Positions 43,862 to 54,656 of a stretch of DNA of 64,000 bases are shown piece by piece. How positions within the stretch are numbered: the first letter of the stretch is position 1; each line of letters begins with the position of its first letter. Under the pieces are notes generated by a model, which ran no database searches, was not told the DNA's origin, and saw only the letters and a list, made by a program, of their open reading frames with translations. The stretch is from an uncultured Bacteroides sp. (lineage in GTDB: Bacteria; Bacteroidota; Bacteroidia; Bacteroidales; Bacteroidaceae), in contig CAQOGY010000001.1 of the NCBI GenBank assembly GCA_948847595.1, positions 248,001-312,000 of the forward strand. The letters are read 5' to 3'. The position numbers were made by a program, and so were the translations under genes.

Positions 43862-43993
43862 GTTTGTGTATAAAGGATAAACAATTTTCAATGAATAAGG
43901 AAGGCGGGAAAACGAATGAATGGTTTTAGAAGATTGAAATGGTAAATATATGGTACATATTTTCCGGATATACGATTCAGTTATTCAAAAATA

Positions 43994-44045
43994 AAGGCAG
44001 CTATTTTATTTGATGTTGTACCATCCTATAAATAGCTGCCTTATT
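43994..44045. terminator. terminator between the DUF456 gene and rpiB
   Basis: AAGGCAGCTATTT (43994-44006) and AAATAGCTGCCTT (44030-44042) form a perfect 13-bp stem with T-rich ends. It probably ends the tkt-rpiB transcript. Confidence 0.75.
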
Positions 44046-44064
44046 TATTTTATCTTTTCAGGCT

Positions 44065-44499
44065 TTATTTTACCGGAATCTTATCAATACGGTTCTGATG
44101 ACGGCCGCCGTCAAACTTTGTAGAGAAGAACTCTGTCAAAATCATGTCCGCTTCTTCAGTGCTGATGAAGCGTCCCGGCATTACTAGAATGTTGGCGTCA
44201 TTGTGCTGACGGGCAAGATGTGCAATCTCTGCATTCCAGCAAAGAGCGGCACGAATACCCTGATGTTTGTTCAGCGTCATATTGATTCCGTTTCCGCTGC
44301 CGCAGATAGCGATACCGGGATAACATTCACCCGATTCCACTGCAAGGGCCAGCGGATGAGCATAGTCCGGATAGTCTACGCTTGCGGTAGAGTTAGTTCC
44401 GAAATCTTTGTAAGCCCAGCCTTTTACTTCCAGCCAGCCACGAACATATTCTTTCAGTTCAAAGCCGGCATGGTCGCATGCTAATCCGATTGTTTTCAT
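44065..44499 (-). CDS. rpiB: ribose-5-phosphate isomerase B
   Basis: 144 residues. DHAG (D9-H10) at the N-terminus and the active-site Cys C66 in AICGSGNGI mark the RpiB/LacAB family. It interconverts ribose-5-P and ribulose-5-P in the pentose phosphate pathway. Its start overlaps the tkt stop by one base (TAATG), so the two are translationally coupled, fitting the role downstream of arabinose breakdown. Confidence 0.94.
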   Translation of the reverse strand: MKTIGLACDHAGFELKEYVRGWLEVKGWAYKDFGTNSTASVDYPDYAHPLALAVESGECYPGIAICGSGNGINMTLNKHQGIRAALCWNAEIAHLARQHNDANILVMPGRFISTEEADMILTEFFSTKFDGGRHQNRIDKIPVK

Positions 44500-46508
44500 T
44501 AGAGCATTGCTTTTACTTGGTTATACACGTTCTCGGCAGTAAATCCAAGTTTCTCATCCAATACAGTGTAAGGAGCGGAGAAACCGAAAGATTCCAGTCC
44601 CCAAACTTTACCGTGGCAACCTACCAGACCTTGCAAGGTGACAGGCAGACCGGCGGTCATTCCGAAGATCTTGGCTTCTGAAGGAAGAATAGATTCCTGA
44701 TACTCTTTGGACTGGCTGCGGAACAGACCTTCGGACGGAGCAGATACAATACGTACTTTTACACCGTCTTTACGAAGCAGTTCTGTACCGGCTACCAAAG
44801 TAGCCACTTCAGAACCGGAAGCTACGAGGATTACATCCGGGTTTTCGTCAGAACCTGCTACGATATAAGCACCTTTGGATGCTTGTTCGTAATCCGTTCC
44901 TGAGGGCAAGCTAACGATATTCTGACGGGAGAAAATCAAGCCTGTCGGAGTAGATGTATTTTCCATGGCAAGTTTCCATGCGATAGTTGTTTCTTCTGCG
45001 TCGGCCGGACGAAGTACCAGCATAGAGTTGTGTCCCTTGTGGTTTTTCAGTTTCTCCATCAGGCGGATTTGTGCTTCCTGCTCTACCGGTTCGTGAGTAG
45101 GGCCGTCTTCACCTACGCGGAATGCATCGTGTGTCCAGATGAACTTCACGGGTTGTTCCATCAGGGCAGCCATACGTACGGCAGGTTTCATATAGTCAGA
45201 GAATACAAAGAAAGTGCCGCAAGCTGCGATTACACCACCATGAAGTGACATACCGATGCAGATACAAGCCATTGACAACTCAGATACGCCGGCCTGGAAG
45301 AATGCTCCGCTGAAATCACCTTTCTTGAAAGAATGGGTTTTCTTCAGGAAGCCGTCGGTCTTGTCAGAGTTGGAAAGGTCGGCAGAAGCGACAATCATGT
45401 TTTCCACTTGAGTGGCAAGTGCTCCCAATACAGTTGCAGATGCGGCACGTGTTGCGCTGCCTGCTTTCTGTTCGATAGCGGCCCAGTCCACTTTCGGAGC
45501 TTTGCCGGAGAAGAATGCTTCCAGTTTGGCAGCCAGTTCAGGGTTCGCTTTTGCCCATGCGGCTTTTGCTGCATATCTTTCAGCTACGATTTTCTTCAGT
45601 TCTTCCGCACGTTTAGCATACAGTTCGGCTACTTCCGGGAATATAACGAACGGGTTGGTAGGATCACCGCCCAAATTTTTGATTGTATTTACATAAGCGT
45701 CACCGCCGAGAGGGGCACCATGTGTAGCGCAGTTAGCTTCATAGCTGCTGCCGTCTGCCTTGCGTGCGCCTTTACCCATTACGGTCTTACCGATAATCAG
45801 TGTCGGGCGTTCTTTTTCAGCCTGTGCTTCCTTGATAGCTGCGCGGATTTCGTCCGCATCGTTACCATTGATGGTAAGTACGTTCCATCCCCATGCTTCA
45901 TATTTCATGGCTGTGTCTTCAACGGTCACATCTTTCGTTTCTGTAGAAAGCTGGATATCGTTGGAGTCATAGAACATAATCAGGTTGTCCAGTCCCAGTG
46001 CGCCGGCAATACGTCCGGAACCTTGAGAGATTTCTTCCTGAATACCACCGTCCGAAATGTAAGCATAGATGGTTTGATTCATCACCTCATTGAAACGGGC
46101 TTTCAGGAATTTTGCGGCAATCGCGGCACCTACGGCGAAAGTATGTCCCTGTCCCAACGGGCCGGAAGTGTTTTCAATGCCACGCATGATATCTACTTCA
46201 GGATGTCCCGGAGTAGGGCTTCCCCATTGACGGAATTCTTTCAATTCATCCAACGTGAATTTTCCTGTCAATGCCAGTGTGGAATAAAGCATCGGAGACA
46301 TATGACCCGGATCGAGGAAGAAACGGTCACGTCCTTCCCAACGTGGGTTTTCGGGGTCGTATACTAGAAACTCGGAGAAGAGTACATTAACAAAATCAGC
46401 ACCACCCATGGCACCACCCGGGTGACCGGAATTGGCTTTTTCAACCATTGAAGCAGCAAGAATACGGATGTTATCCGCTGCACGATTCATAAGTTTGTTA
46501 TCGTTCAT
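44499..46508 (-). CDS. tkt: transketolase
   Basis: 669 residues, full length. ANSGHPGGAMGGADF near the N-terminus, the thiamine diphosphate region following SQGSGRIAGALGLDNLIMFYDSNDI, and the pyrimidine domain with DSDKTDG-type residues and THDAFRVGEDGPTHEPVEQ (the transketolase motif) are all visible. It moves two-carbon units between xylulose-5-P and aldose phosphates, taking xylulose-5-P made by the ara operon into central metabolism. It has its own promoter (46546-46575) and overlaps rpiB. Confidence 0.96.
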   Translation of the reverse strand: MNDNKLMNRAADNIRILAASMVEKANSGHPGGAMGGADFVNVLFSEFLVYDPENPRWEGRDRFFLDPGHMSPMLYSTLALTGKFTLDELKEFRQWGSPTPGHPEVDIMRGIENTSGPLGQGHTFAVGAAIAAKFLKARFNEVMNQTIYAYISDGGIQEEISQGSGRIAGALGLDNLIMFYDSNDIQLSTETKDVTVEDTAMKYEAWGWNVLTINGNDADEIRAAIKEAQAEKERPTLIIGKTVMGKGARKADGSSYEANCATHGAPLGGDAYVNTIKNLGGDPTNPFVIFPEVAELYAKRAEELKKIVAERYAAKAAWAKANPELAAKLEAFFSGKAPKVDWAAIEQKAGSATRAASATVLGALATQVENMIVASADLSNSDKTDGFLKKTHSFKKGDFSGAFFQAGVSELSMACICIGMSLHGGVIAACGTFFVFSDYMKPAVRMAALMEQPVKFIWTHDAFRVGEDGPTHEPVEQEAQIRLMEKLKNHKGHNSMLVLRPADAEETTIAWKLAMENTSTPTGLIFSRQNIVSLPSGTDYEQASKGAYIVAGSDENPDVILVASGSEVATLVAGTELLRKDGVKVRIVSAPSEGLFRSQSKEYQESILPSEAKIFGMTAGLPVTLQGLVGCHGKVWGLESFGFSAPYTVLDEKLGFTAENVYNQVKAML

Positions 46509-46545
46509 ATCTTTAAAATTTAATGGATTTCTGTCAGATTGCTGG

Positions 46546-46575
46546 CAAAGATAACTCTTTATGTGGATTTAACAA
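46546..46575 (-). promoter_or_regulatory. promoter of tkt-rpiB
   Basis: On the minus strand TTG (46575-46573), 19 bp, then TATCTTTG (46553-46546), 38 nt before the tkt start. This separates tkt-rpiB from the ara genes. Confidence 0.65.
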
Positions 46576-46650
46576 TCCAAAAGTACTATCTTTTTTATTA
46601 CCATTTTAACAGTCTTCTTGTTTGTGGAACAATAAGTGACAGCCCTAAAA

Positions 46651-48195
46651 TTACTGTAACTCTAAAGTAACAATGGACTTAGCGGGAAGTTTTACCTTCA
46701 TTGTACCTTTATTGATTTTTACCTCTTTGAAAGGTGCCGGTTTTACAATATCAGGATTTTCAAAAGAATTGTAATCGGTCAGGTTTGCAGAGGTCAGGAT
46801 TTCTCCGACAGCTTTTTTCGCTTTCGTATCTCCCAAATTGATGGTAATTTCCTGTGCGTCGTCAGCATCTACATTGGAGAGTGAAATATGAATGATACCG
46901 TTCTTGTCTTTCGAAGCGGTGGCGCTTACCATAGGTATGGTGCGATTATCACGTGCATTCACCTTTTCGCAGTTCAGGTCAATGGGAAGATAGGTGGCAT
47001 CCTGGTGCACTTTGTACATCTTGAATACATAATAGGTGGGAGTAAGCACCATCTCTCTGTCCTTCGTCAGAATCATGGATTGAAGTACATTGACAATCTG
47101 TGCGATGTTTGCCATCTTCAGGCGGTCTGTGTATTTGTGGAATACATCAAGGCTCAAAGAAGCTACGAAAGCGTCGCGCATGGTGTTTTGTTGATACAGG
47201 TGTCCTCTGATAGTTCCGGGTTCTTCGTCCCACCAAGTTCCCCATTCGTCCAATAAAAGAGCGATTTTCTTATCCTTGTCGTATTTGTCCATGATGGCGC
47301 AATGCTTCTTGAGTACGTCTTCCACTTCCAGGCATTTGCCCATTGTCCAGTAATAATCGTCCTTGTTGAATCGGGTGGCGGAAGTCTTGCTGCCACTCCA
47401 TCCGGTTACGGTATAATAATGGAGAGAAAGACCTTGCATACGATGTCCTACACGGTTCATCAATACATCTGTCCAGTTGTAGTCGTAGTCGCTCGCACCG
47501 CTGGCAATCTTATACAGGCGGTTGCCGTCATAATTGCGGCAATAAGTGGAATAACGGCGGTACAGATCCGCGTAATATTCCGGACGCATACTTCCACCGC
47601 ATCCCCAGCTTTCATTTCCTACACCGATATATTTAACTTTCCATGCTTTGTCACGGCCGTTTTTGCGGCGGAGATTTGCCATAGGCGAGTCGCCGTCCGA
47701 CGTCATGTATTCCACCCATTTGGCAAGTTCCTCTACCGTACCGCTACCTACATTTCCGCTCACGTAAGGTTCGCAACCCAACATTTCGCAGAGATTCAGG
47801 AATTCATGTGTACCGAAACTGTTGTCCTCAATCGTTCCGCCCCAGTTATTATTAACCATCTTCGGACGGTCTGCTTTCGGGCCGATACCGTCCATCCAGT
47901 GATATTCGTCGGCGAAGCAACCGCCCGGCCAACGGAGAACAGGAACAGCCAAATCCTTTAATGCGTTAAATACGTCCGTACGATAGCCTTTGATATTAGG
48001 TATATCCGAATTTTCGCCTACCCAAAGGCCACCATAGATACATGAACCCAGGTGTTCGGCAAACTGACCGTAGATTTCTTTCGGGATGATTTCTTTGCCT
48101 TGGTCGGCATGTACGGTGATGGTGGCGCTCTTTTGTGCGGAAAGAGACACGGAAGCTGCCAGAAAGGCCGTGCTGACTAATAGTTTTGCTTTCAT
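46651..48195 (-). CDS. secreted GH51 alpha-L-arabinofuranosidase
   Basis: 514 residues with signal peptide (LLVSTAFLAASVSLSAQ). GH51 fold: (beta/alpha)8 barrel with acid/base Glu in KYIGVGNESWGCGG and nucleophile Glu in LLLDEWGTWW, then a C-terminal beta-sandwich. It removes L-arabinofuranosyl side chains from arabinan or arabinoxylan oligosaccharides, probably in the periplasm. 58 nt after the GH127 gene, the last gene of the ara operon. Confidence 0.93.
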   Translation of the reverse strand: MKAKLLVSTAFLAASVSLSAQKSATITVHADQGKEIIPKEIYGQFAEHLGSCIYGGLWVGENSDIPNIKGYRTDVFNALKDLAVPVLRWPGGCFADEYHWMDGIGPKADRPKMVNNNWGGTIEDNSFGTHEFLNLCEMLGCEPYVSGNVGSGTVEELAKWVEYMTSDGDSPMANLRRKNGRDKAWKVKYIGVGNESWGCGGSMRPEYYADLYRRYSTYCRNYDGNRLYKIASGASDYDYNWTDVLMNRVGHRMQGLSLHYYTVTGWSGSKTSATRFNKDDYYWTMGKCLEVEDVLKKHCAIMDKYDKDKKIALLLDEWGTWWDEEPGTIRGHLYQQNTMRDAFVASLSLDVFHKYTDRLKMANIAQIVNVLQSMILTKDREMVLTPTYYVFKMYKVHQDATYLPIDLNCEKVNARDNRTIPMVSATASKDKNGIIHISLSNVDADDAQEITINLGDTKAKKAVGEILTSANLTDYNSFENPDIVKPAPFKEVKINKGTMKVKLPAKSIVTLELQ

Positions 48196-48253
48196 AAAAT
48201 GGTATTTGTTTAAATGATTATATAGATATTTGATGATGTCTTTCTTTTTGCCT

Positions 48254-50659
48254 TTATTTGAGTAAGCGTATCTCGTAAATGGCGGGAGTCCACTCTGTGC
48301 CGTCAGGGCTGAAACGTATCGGATAACTGCCGGCTTTCAACTTCTGTGGCAGAAGCCAGGAGAGGGTAGTGAAACCGTCTTTATCTGCTTCGCTGATAGT
48401 CGGATTTACTGCCAGTTTCTCGTTATTCAGGAGAATGGTTACTTTATTACGCTCATCTTTGTGTACTGTAATCATAATCCGGCTTGCTTCTTCCTTTGCT
48501 TTCAGATTATAACTGAACCAACCTTTGGCACGACGGAAGTGACGGTCTTTGTTCGTTCCTGTTTCTGCCTGTTCGTATTGGATACCGTGGTCGGATTCCG
48601 GTTGTTGCTCACCGGGGAAAATCAAGTCGATAGTTTGATTGGCCAGTTCTGTCGCTTTTCTTTCGGCCATTGCCATTCCTTCCTGAATAGCTTTGAACTG
48701 TTCTTCACTTGTCTGGCGGAAGTAAACAGCATAGCGGGAATTGTGCAGGCGGAAGAATGGAACGAGTTCCAATGCTTTGCCTTGTGCCGGATAAACCTCT
48801 CCGTTGTAACTGAATGTCAACAGGTTTTCACTCTTCTTGTGGAGAGAGTTGCGAATTGAATTGGGATTTCCAATCAACATCGGTACTTCCTGCAAAGGAA
48901 TTTGTTTGCCATGAGCGATATGTCCGCCACGACTATCATCGGCATATAAACCATCAAGATGTTCAGTGCTCGTGGATGCAGCAAGAACGATAGGGCCATA
49001 CAAAAAAGCGTAATAGTCTTTCTTGTCAGGTATCTGCTCAAGACTGACTTCCATTGGCAGATTGAATGTAATGACATCTCCTTTTTTCCATTTGCGATGA
49101 ATGGGTAGATAAACACTCACTCCCGGACGTATGACAAACTGACTTTTCTTTCCATTGATTGTTATTGCATAATCTTTGGAGTTTTTAGCCCATTCAGGAA
49201 TACGTATCATCAATGTGAATTTCTTTTTAGGTGCTTCATCCATTCGTAAGGTTACTTTTCCATCATCAGGAAAACGGGTCTCTTGTGTCAAAGTGACTTC
49301 CTGCTCTTTCCAAGTCAGTTGTGAAGGGATGAAAAGATTGACGTAAAGCGTATCTTTCTGATGTGCATAGATAAATTCACCGTATTTGGTATGATTCTCC
49401 AAACCTGAACCGACACAGCACCACATGGATGTTTCCGGTTGTGAATAAACACGATAATGTCCGGGACGCATAGGAGTGAAGTAAACAAATCCGCCCTTAT
49501 CCGGCTCTTGTGATGCCAGGATATGATTGTAAAGTGCACGTTCGTAATAATTCACATAAGTTGGATCCGGTTCATTGGCATGATACGGATTTTGAGAGTT
49601 CTGATAAAGCATTTTGGTTAGCCGGAGCATATTATAGGTATTGCAAGTTTCCGGCCCTTGGACATCGTTCAGCATGGAAGTGAAATTATCTGCCGGATGG
49701 AAATGTTCGCGTACGCTATTTCCACCAATGCATACAGAACGGTGATTGACTACCGTATTCCAAAAGAAACGGGCGGCATGATCCCATTCAGCAGCATGAT
49801 TCCAGTTTTTATCATCTTGTGACAGTTCGGCAACTCGTTTGTATCCGATAACTTTTGGTATCTGTGTGTTGGCGTGCATACCTGTCAATCGGTCTTCATC
49901 TTTGATAAGCGGGTCAAGGATTACTTCATGGGAGAATCGGCGTGCCAGTTCCAGATATTTCTTGTCTCCTGTGATTTCTGCTACATCGGCGAATGTTTCA
50001 TTCAATCCGCCATGTTCGCTGCGAAGCATATCCTGTATTTGTTTATCGCTTAGTCCGGAAGTGATGTCAATCATCCAGTCTGTCAGGGAAATAAGCATTT
50101 GGCGTGCCAAATCACTGTTGGCGTAGATATATGCGTCCCGCAATCCGGCATAGGTCTTGTGTATATTGTAGAGAGGTACCCATTTGCCGTTAAGGTCGAA
50201 ACCACCGGCACGGATATTTCCTGCTTTTATTTCTTTCCAAAGTTGGAGACTTCCCGGAGTTCCTCCGATAAATCCTGTGCCTACTGCTTGCTGTGCACGG
50301 TGAAGTTCACCTAGCATATAGTTGAGGCGATTGTAAACTGCGGTGTCTCCCGTAGCAGCATACATCATGGAGAGTGCGGATAAATAATGTCCGCCGATAT
50401 GTCCGTCCAATCCGGTATTCTCCCAGTTGGTGTAGCTTGGAGCTTTCGGTGTCAGTCCCGCTTCACGAAGAAAAGGAGCGAGCAGACGGTCGGGGTCGAG
50501 AGCTAGTATGTAATGTAAATCAGTCTGTTGGGCTTGTAAAAAGGGACTATCCAATAACTTTACATCCTGTAACGGGAAGTAAGACACTTGTGGAGCGTTT
50601 TGTGCTTTAGCCAGTGAAGCGGATAGGATGAGTGCAAGTATGAACGAGGTGGTTTTCAT
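48254..50659 (-). CDS. GH127 beta-L-arabinofuranosidase (DUF1680)
   Basis: 801 residues; signal peptide MKTTSFILALILSASLAKAQ. The (alpha/alpha)6-barrel family carries the zinc/cysteine active site. Visible are ETCNTYNMLRLT (Glu and Cys ligands) and the MWCCVGSGLENHTKYGE segment holding the catalytic and zinc cysteines known from Bifidobacterium HypBA1. A C-terminal beta domain follows. It releases beta-L-arabinofuranose, for example from hydroxyproline-linked oligosaccharides. It complements the neighbouring alpha-acting GH51 enzymes. Confidence 0.9.
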   Translation of the reverse strand: MKTTSFILALILSASLAKAQNAPQVSYFPLQDVKLLDSPFLQAQQTDLHYILALDPDRLLAPFLREAGLTPKAPSYTNWENTGLDGHIGGHYLSALSMMYAATGDTAVYNRLNYMLGELHRAQQAVGTGFIGGTPGSLQLWKEIKAGNIRAGGFDLNGKWVPLYNIHKTYAGLRDAYIYANSDLARQMLISLTDWMIDITSGLSDKQIQDMLRSEHGGLNETFADVAEITGDKKYLELARRFSHEVILDPLIKDEDRLTGMHANTQIPKVIGYKRVAELSQDDKNWNHAAEWDHAARFFWNTVVNHRSVCIGGNSVREHFHPADNFTSMLNDVQGPETCNTYNMLRLTKMLYQNSQNPYHANEPDPTYVNYYERALYNHILASQEPDKGGFVYFTPMRPGHYRVYSQPETSMWCCVGSGLENHTKYGEFIYAHQKDTLYVNLFIPSQLTWKEQEVTLTQETRFPDDGKVTLRMDEAPKKKFTLMIRIPEWAKNSKDYAITINGKKSQFVIRPGVSVYLPIHRKWKKGDVITFNLPMEVSLEQIPDKKDYYAFLYGPIVLAASTSTEHLDGLYADDSRGGHIAHGKQIPLQEVPMLIGNPNSIRNSLHKKSENLLTFSYNGEVYPAQGKALELVPFFRLHNSRYAVYFRQTSEEQFKAIQEGMAMAERKATELANQTIDLIFPGEQQPESDHGIQYEQAETGTNKDRHFRRAKGWFSYNLKAKEEASRIMITVHKDERNKVTILLNNEKLAVNPTISEADKDGFTTLSWLLPQKLKAGSYPIRFSPDGTEWTPAIYEIRLLK

Positions 50660-50677
50660 AATAATAGTCTCCCCTTA

Positions 50678-50700
50678 TCCCTCTCCAAAAGGAGAGGGGA
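50678..50700. repeat. short palindrome between araB and the GH127 gene
   Basis: CCCTCTCC (50679-50686), AAAA, GGAGAGGG (50691-50698). A tight hairpin in the 113-nt gap inside the operon that could cut down transcription or stabilise the upstream message. Confidence 0.55.
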
Positions 50701-50772
50701 TGAGGATAGTTTATGTGAATACTTAAATATGGTTATTGAGAAAAGAGCAGAGAAAGCTGCCTGTGATGAAGC

Positions 50773-52368
50773 TTATTTAAATTTGACTGCTGCTTCTTCA
50801 ATGGGCAATCCTGCCTTGTAGTTTTCGATGTATGTATTGAAACCGGCTACATCTTCGGGTGTGGGGGATACCTCGACACCGGCGTCACCGACAAATACAC
50901 TTTCATCCAGAAAGTCGGCAAGGGATTGTTTCTTTTCATTGTTCACGAGATAAGAACCTAGCAGGGCAATACCCCATGCACCACCTTCACCGGCTGTTTC
51001 CATCACAGAAATGGGCGAATTGATAGCTGCTGCAAGTACTCTCTGACCTACTCCCTTTGTTCTGAATAATCCTCCGTGACCTGTAATTCTGTCGACTTTG
51101 ACTTTTTCTTCGTTGAACAGGATGTCGTTGCCAATCTTGAGAACTCCTACTGAAGCGTATAAGTGAGTCCGCATGAAGTTTGCCAGGTTGAACTTGTCAT
51201 TTGCCGAACGTACAAACAACGGTCTTCCTTCAGCAAGTCCTGTTACAGGTTCGCCTGAAATATAGTTGTACGAGAGAAGACCTCCGCAATCAGCGTCACC
51301 TGTGAGCGCAATATTATAGAGCTTGCCATATATTTCATCCATATTTACGGGGATGCCCAGAAGTTCCTGATATTCCTTGAACAGGTTGACCCATGCATTG
51401 AGGTCGGAAGTGCAGTTGTTACAATGTACCATGGCTACGGGACTTCCGTCAGGAGTGGTGACCATGTCAATCATCTCGTATGGTCGGGACAACTCTTTTT
51501 CCAATACAATCATGGAGAATGAGGAAGTACCTGCCGATACGTTTCCGGTACGCTGTTTCACCGCATTGGTTGCAACCATGCCGGTACCGGCATCTCCTTC
51601 CGGCGGACAAACCGGTATTCCTGCCTTCAAATGACCTGATACGTCGAGCTTTTTGCTTCCTTCCGGTGTGAGGACACCCGCATTTTCACCTGCCGGTAAT
51701 ACTTTGGGCAGAATATCCAGCAATTTCCAGTTATATTCCTTCGGCGCAATCAGATTGTCGAATTTCGCCACCATTTCTGCAGAATAGTTGTTGGTAGTTG
51801 AATCTATGGGAAGCATACCCGATGCGTCGCCTATGCCTAATACCTTTTCACCTGTTATCTGCCAATGCACATAACCTGCAAGAGTTGTCAGGAAATCAAT
51901 GTCCTTGACGTGAGCTTCGTTGTTCAGAATAGCCTGATACAAGTGGGAAATGCTCCATCTTAGAGGGATGTTGTAGACAAACAATTCTGATAAGGTTGCT
52001 GCTGCCTGACCTGTATTGGTGTTTCTCCACGTGCGGAAGGGTACGAGGATTTCTTCTTTTTTGTTGAATGGCATATAGCCATGCATCATGGCGCTGACAC
52101 CGATGGCTGCCAGGTTTTCGATTTCTATGCCATATGAGTTCTTTACGTTAGAGCGAAGGTCGGCATAGCAATCTTGCATTCCGTTCCATATGGCTTCAAT
52201 GCTATACGTCCAAAGCCCGTCGACTAACTGGTTTTCCCAAGTGTGGCTTCCTTGAGCAATGGGCTTGTTTTCCTGGTTAATCAAGACAGCTTTTATTCGT
52301 GTCGAACCGAGTTCGATACCAAGAATGGCTTTACCTGCCTCGATGGTTGATTTTGCATCTAATTTCAT
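50773..52368 (-). CDS. araB: FGGY carbohydrate kinase, L-ribulokinase of the ara operon
   Basis: 531 residues. FGGY family: N-terminal phosphate loop [16 protein letters not shown], the central [13 protein letters not shown] and [12 protein letters not shown] motifs, and the C-terminal [23 protein letters not shown] site. By sequence it resembles xylulokinases as much as classical AraB. Its place 22 nt after araA, with araD and araR, makes L-ribulose the expected substrate, giving L-ribulose-5-P. Confidence 0.85.
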   Translation of the reverse strand: MKLDAKSTIEAGKAILGIELGSTRIKAVLINQENKPIAQGSHTWENQLVDGLWTYSIEAIWNGMQDCYADLRSNVKNSYGIEIENLAAIGVSAMMHGYMPFNKKEEILVPFRTWRNTNTGQAAATLSELFVYNIPLRWSISHLYQAILNNEAHVKDIDFLTTLAGYVHWQITGEKVLGIGDASGMLPIDSTTNNYSAEMVAKFDNLIAPKEYNWKLLDILPKVLPAGENAGVLTPEGSKKLDVSGHLKAGIPVCPPEGDAGTGMVATNAVKQRTGNVSAGTSSFSMIVLEKELSRPYEMIDMVTTPDGSPVAMVHCNNCTSDLNAWVNLFKEYQELLGIPVNMDEIYGKLYNIALTGDADCGGLLSYNYISGEPVTGLAEGRPLFVRSANDKFNLANFMRTHLYASVGVLKIGNDILFNEEKVKVDRITGHGGLFRTKGVGQRVLAAAINSPISVMETAGEGGAWGIALLGSYLVNNEKKQSLADFLDESVFVGDAGVEVSPTPEDVAGFNTYIENYKAGLPIEEAAVKFK

Positions 52369-52390
52369 GTTGAAATTAATATTTTAAGGT

Positions 52391-53920
52391 TTAGCAAAGT
52401 GCTTTATTCAGCATATAATAAACTTCGTTCATACGGAGTTCTTTCTTGAAGCAGCTGATAGTCGTATCCTTGTTGATATGTACCATTTCGATACCGGCGA
52501 TTTCAGCGTAATCTTCCCAGTATTCGGCTGTCAGGTCGTAAGAGAAGCAAGAGTGATGAGTACCACCTGCCAAAATCCACGCACCTGCACCTACTTCGAG
52601 GTTAGGCATCGGAATCCAAAGGGCGGAAGCAACCGGCAATTTAGGAAGCGGCTTCGGTTCGATACATTCTACATCGTTCACAATCAGACGGAAACGGTTA
52701 CCCATATCTACTACGGTAGCAGTACAGCCTGTTCCTGTCTTTGAAGTGAATACAAGACGTGCTGTCTGGCTCTTGCGAATACCTATACCGAGGAAGTGTA
52801 CTTCCAGGCGAGGTTTATTGGCTGCGATAAGCGGACAGATTTCCAACATATGTGATTGAAGGATAGAGCTTCTTGCACCATCGAAGTTCAATGTATAGTC
52901 TTCCAGGAAGGAGCAGCCTTTGGGAAGTCCCTGGTTCATTACCCATACAGTGCGGTAAAGAGCAGCCGATTTCCAGTCGCCTTCAGCACCGAATCCGTAA
53001 CCTTCTGCCATCAGGCGTTGGGAAGCCAATCCCGGAATCTGGTCGAAACCATTGTATTCTATGTCACCCAAATCGTCGAAGTTGGTTGTGAAACCTTTGG
53101 CGCCTTTCGCTTTCAGGATAGCACGCATGGCAAGTTCGGCTTTCGCGGCATTCCATACTTTTTGGTAAGCTTCTGTCGACTTGTCTTCCAAAGAAGCATC
53201 GTGGTCGTATTCCTTGAAATAAGTAGCTACCAATGCATCTACGTCAGCGTTTTTAATATCTTTGTGGTATTCCATCAGTTCGCTTACCGGACAGTAGTCT
53301 ACGTGGTAACCCATGCGCTGTTCAGCTTCTACTTTGTCACCGTCGGTTACAGCTACATTATTCATCTGGTCGCCGAAACGGATGATAAGCATATCCTGTG
53401 AGTCTGCCCAACCTGCGCATACACGCATCCAAACGGCAATCTTATGCAGTGTATCTTCTTCTTTCCAGTAGCCTACCACCACTTTGCGACGGATACGCAT
53501 ACGGGTACAGATGTGTCCGAACTCACGGTCGCCATGAGCCGACTGGTTCAGGTTCATGAAGTCCATATCCATTGTATCCCAAGGAATTTCCTTGTTGAAC
53601 TGGGTGTGCAGGTGCAGCAACGGTTTCTTCAACTGCTGCAAACCATGAATCCACATTTTAGCAGGAGAGAAAGTATGCATCCAGGTGATAACACCGATAC
53701 ATTTTTCATCATTATTGGCTGCTTTGAAAACAGCTTCCACTTCTTTGGAAGAATTGGCCGTTCCTTTATATACTACTTTAACAGGAAGTTTACCGGATTC
53801 ATTCAGTCCGTTAACCATTTCATTAGAGTGTGCGTCTACTGCGATTACTGCGTCACCTCCGTACAAAAGCTGTGCTCCTGTTACGAACCATACCTCATAT
53901 TGGTCAAATACGTTATTCAT
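52391..53920 (-). CDS. araA: L-arabinose isomerase
   Basis: 509 residues, standard length. Recognisable by EVWFVTGAQLLYG at the start, HTFSPAKMWI, LLHLHTQFNKEIPWDTMDMDFMNLNQSAHGDREFGHI, and the metal-site region with GAEGDWKSAALYR and ILAGGTHHSCFSYDL. It converts L-arabinose to L-ribulose using Mn2+ in the cytoplasm. 47 nt after araD. Confidence 0.97.
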   Translation of the reverse strand: MNNVFDQYEVWFVTGAQLLYGGDAVIAVDAHSNEMVNGLNESGKLPVKVVYKGTANSSKEVEAVFKAANNDEKCIGVITWMHTFSPAKMWIHGLQQLKKPLLHLHTQFNKEIPWDTMDMDFMNLNQSAHGDREFGHICTRMRIRRKVVVGYWKEEDTLHKIAVWMRVCAGWADSQDMLIIRFGDQMNNVAVTDGDKVEAEQRMGYHVDYCPVSELMEYHKDIKNADVDALVATYFKEYDHDASLEDKSTEAYQKVWNAAKAELAMRAILKAKGAKGFTTNFDDLGDIEYNGFDQIPGLASQRLMAEGYGFGAEGDWKSAALYRTVWVMNQGLPKGCSFLEDYTLNFDGARSSILQSHMLEICPLIAANKPRLEVHFLGIGIRKSQTARLVFTSKTGTGCTATVVDMGNRFRLIVNDVECIEPKPLPKLPVASALWIPMPNLEVGAGAWILAGGTHHSCFSYDLTAEYWEDYAEIAGIEMVHINKDTTISCFKKELRMNEVYYMLNKALC

Positions 53921-53967
53921 ATCTTTACTTGTTTTACTATTATTAATCGTATAAATTGAATTTCTTG

Positions 53968-54651
53968 TTATTGTCCGTAGTAAGCATTCGGACCATGCTT
54001 GCGGCTGAAATGTTTCTCTATCAGCAGCGGGTTCATTGTTAAATTCGGATTAACGGCATAAGCGATGCTTGCCATCTTTGCCACCTGTTCCATTACTATA
54101 GCATTGTGTACTGCATCATGCGCATCCTTTCCCCACGAGAAAGGACCGTGATTCTTCACCAGTACCCCCGGCGTATGTACAGGATTCAATCCTTCAAAAC
54201 GTTTCACGATCACGTTTCCGGTTTCCAGTTCGTAGGCGCCTTTCACTTCCGCTTCCGTCATGTCTGCCGTGCAGGGGATGGCGTCATGGAAGTAATCCGC
54301 ATGAGTGGTTCCGATATTCGGAATATCACATCCGGCTTGTGCCCAGGCTGTCGCATAGGTAGAATGAGTGTGTACCACTCCACCGATTTCCGGGAATGCT
54401 TTGTAGAGTACTACGTGAGTAGGAGTATCTGAGGATGGCTTCAGCCGTCCTTCAACGACTTTGCCATCCAGATCCACTACTACCATATCTTCCGCTTTCA
54501 TATCATCATAGCTTACACCACTGGGCTTGATTACTACCAGTCCGCTTTCACGGTCGATGGCAGAAACATTTCCCCAGGTAAAGATGACTAATCCATGCTT
54601 TACCAATTCGAGATTGGCATGAAATACTTTTTCTTTCAGTTCTTCCAACAT
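53968..54651 (-). CDS. araD: L-ribulose-5-phosphate 4-epimerase
   Basis: 227 residues, class II aldolase fold. The N-terminal [22 protein letters not shown], the zinc histidines in [14 protein letters not shown] and the downstream GTTHADYF with catalytic residues are visible. It epimerises L-ribulose-5-P to D-xylulose-5-P. 5 nt after araR, so the two are tightly coupled. Confidence 0.96.
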   Translation of the reverse strand: MLEELKEKVFHANLELVKHGLVIFTWGNVSAIDRESGLVVIKPSGVSYDDMKAEDMVVVDLDGKVVEGRLKPSSDTPTHVVLYKAFPEIGGVVHTHSTYATAWAQAGCDIPNIGTTHADYFHDAIPCTADMTEAEVKGAYELETGNVIVKRFEGLNPVHTPGVLVKNHGPFSWGKDAHDAVHNAIVMEQVAKMASIAYAVNPNLTMNPLLIEKHFSRKHGPNAYYGQ

Positions 54652-54656
54652 GCTGA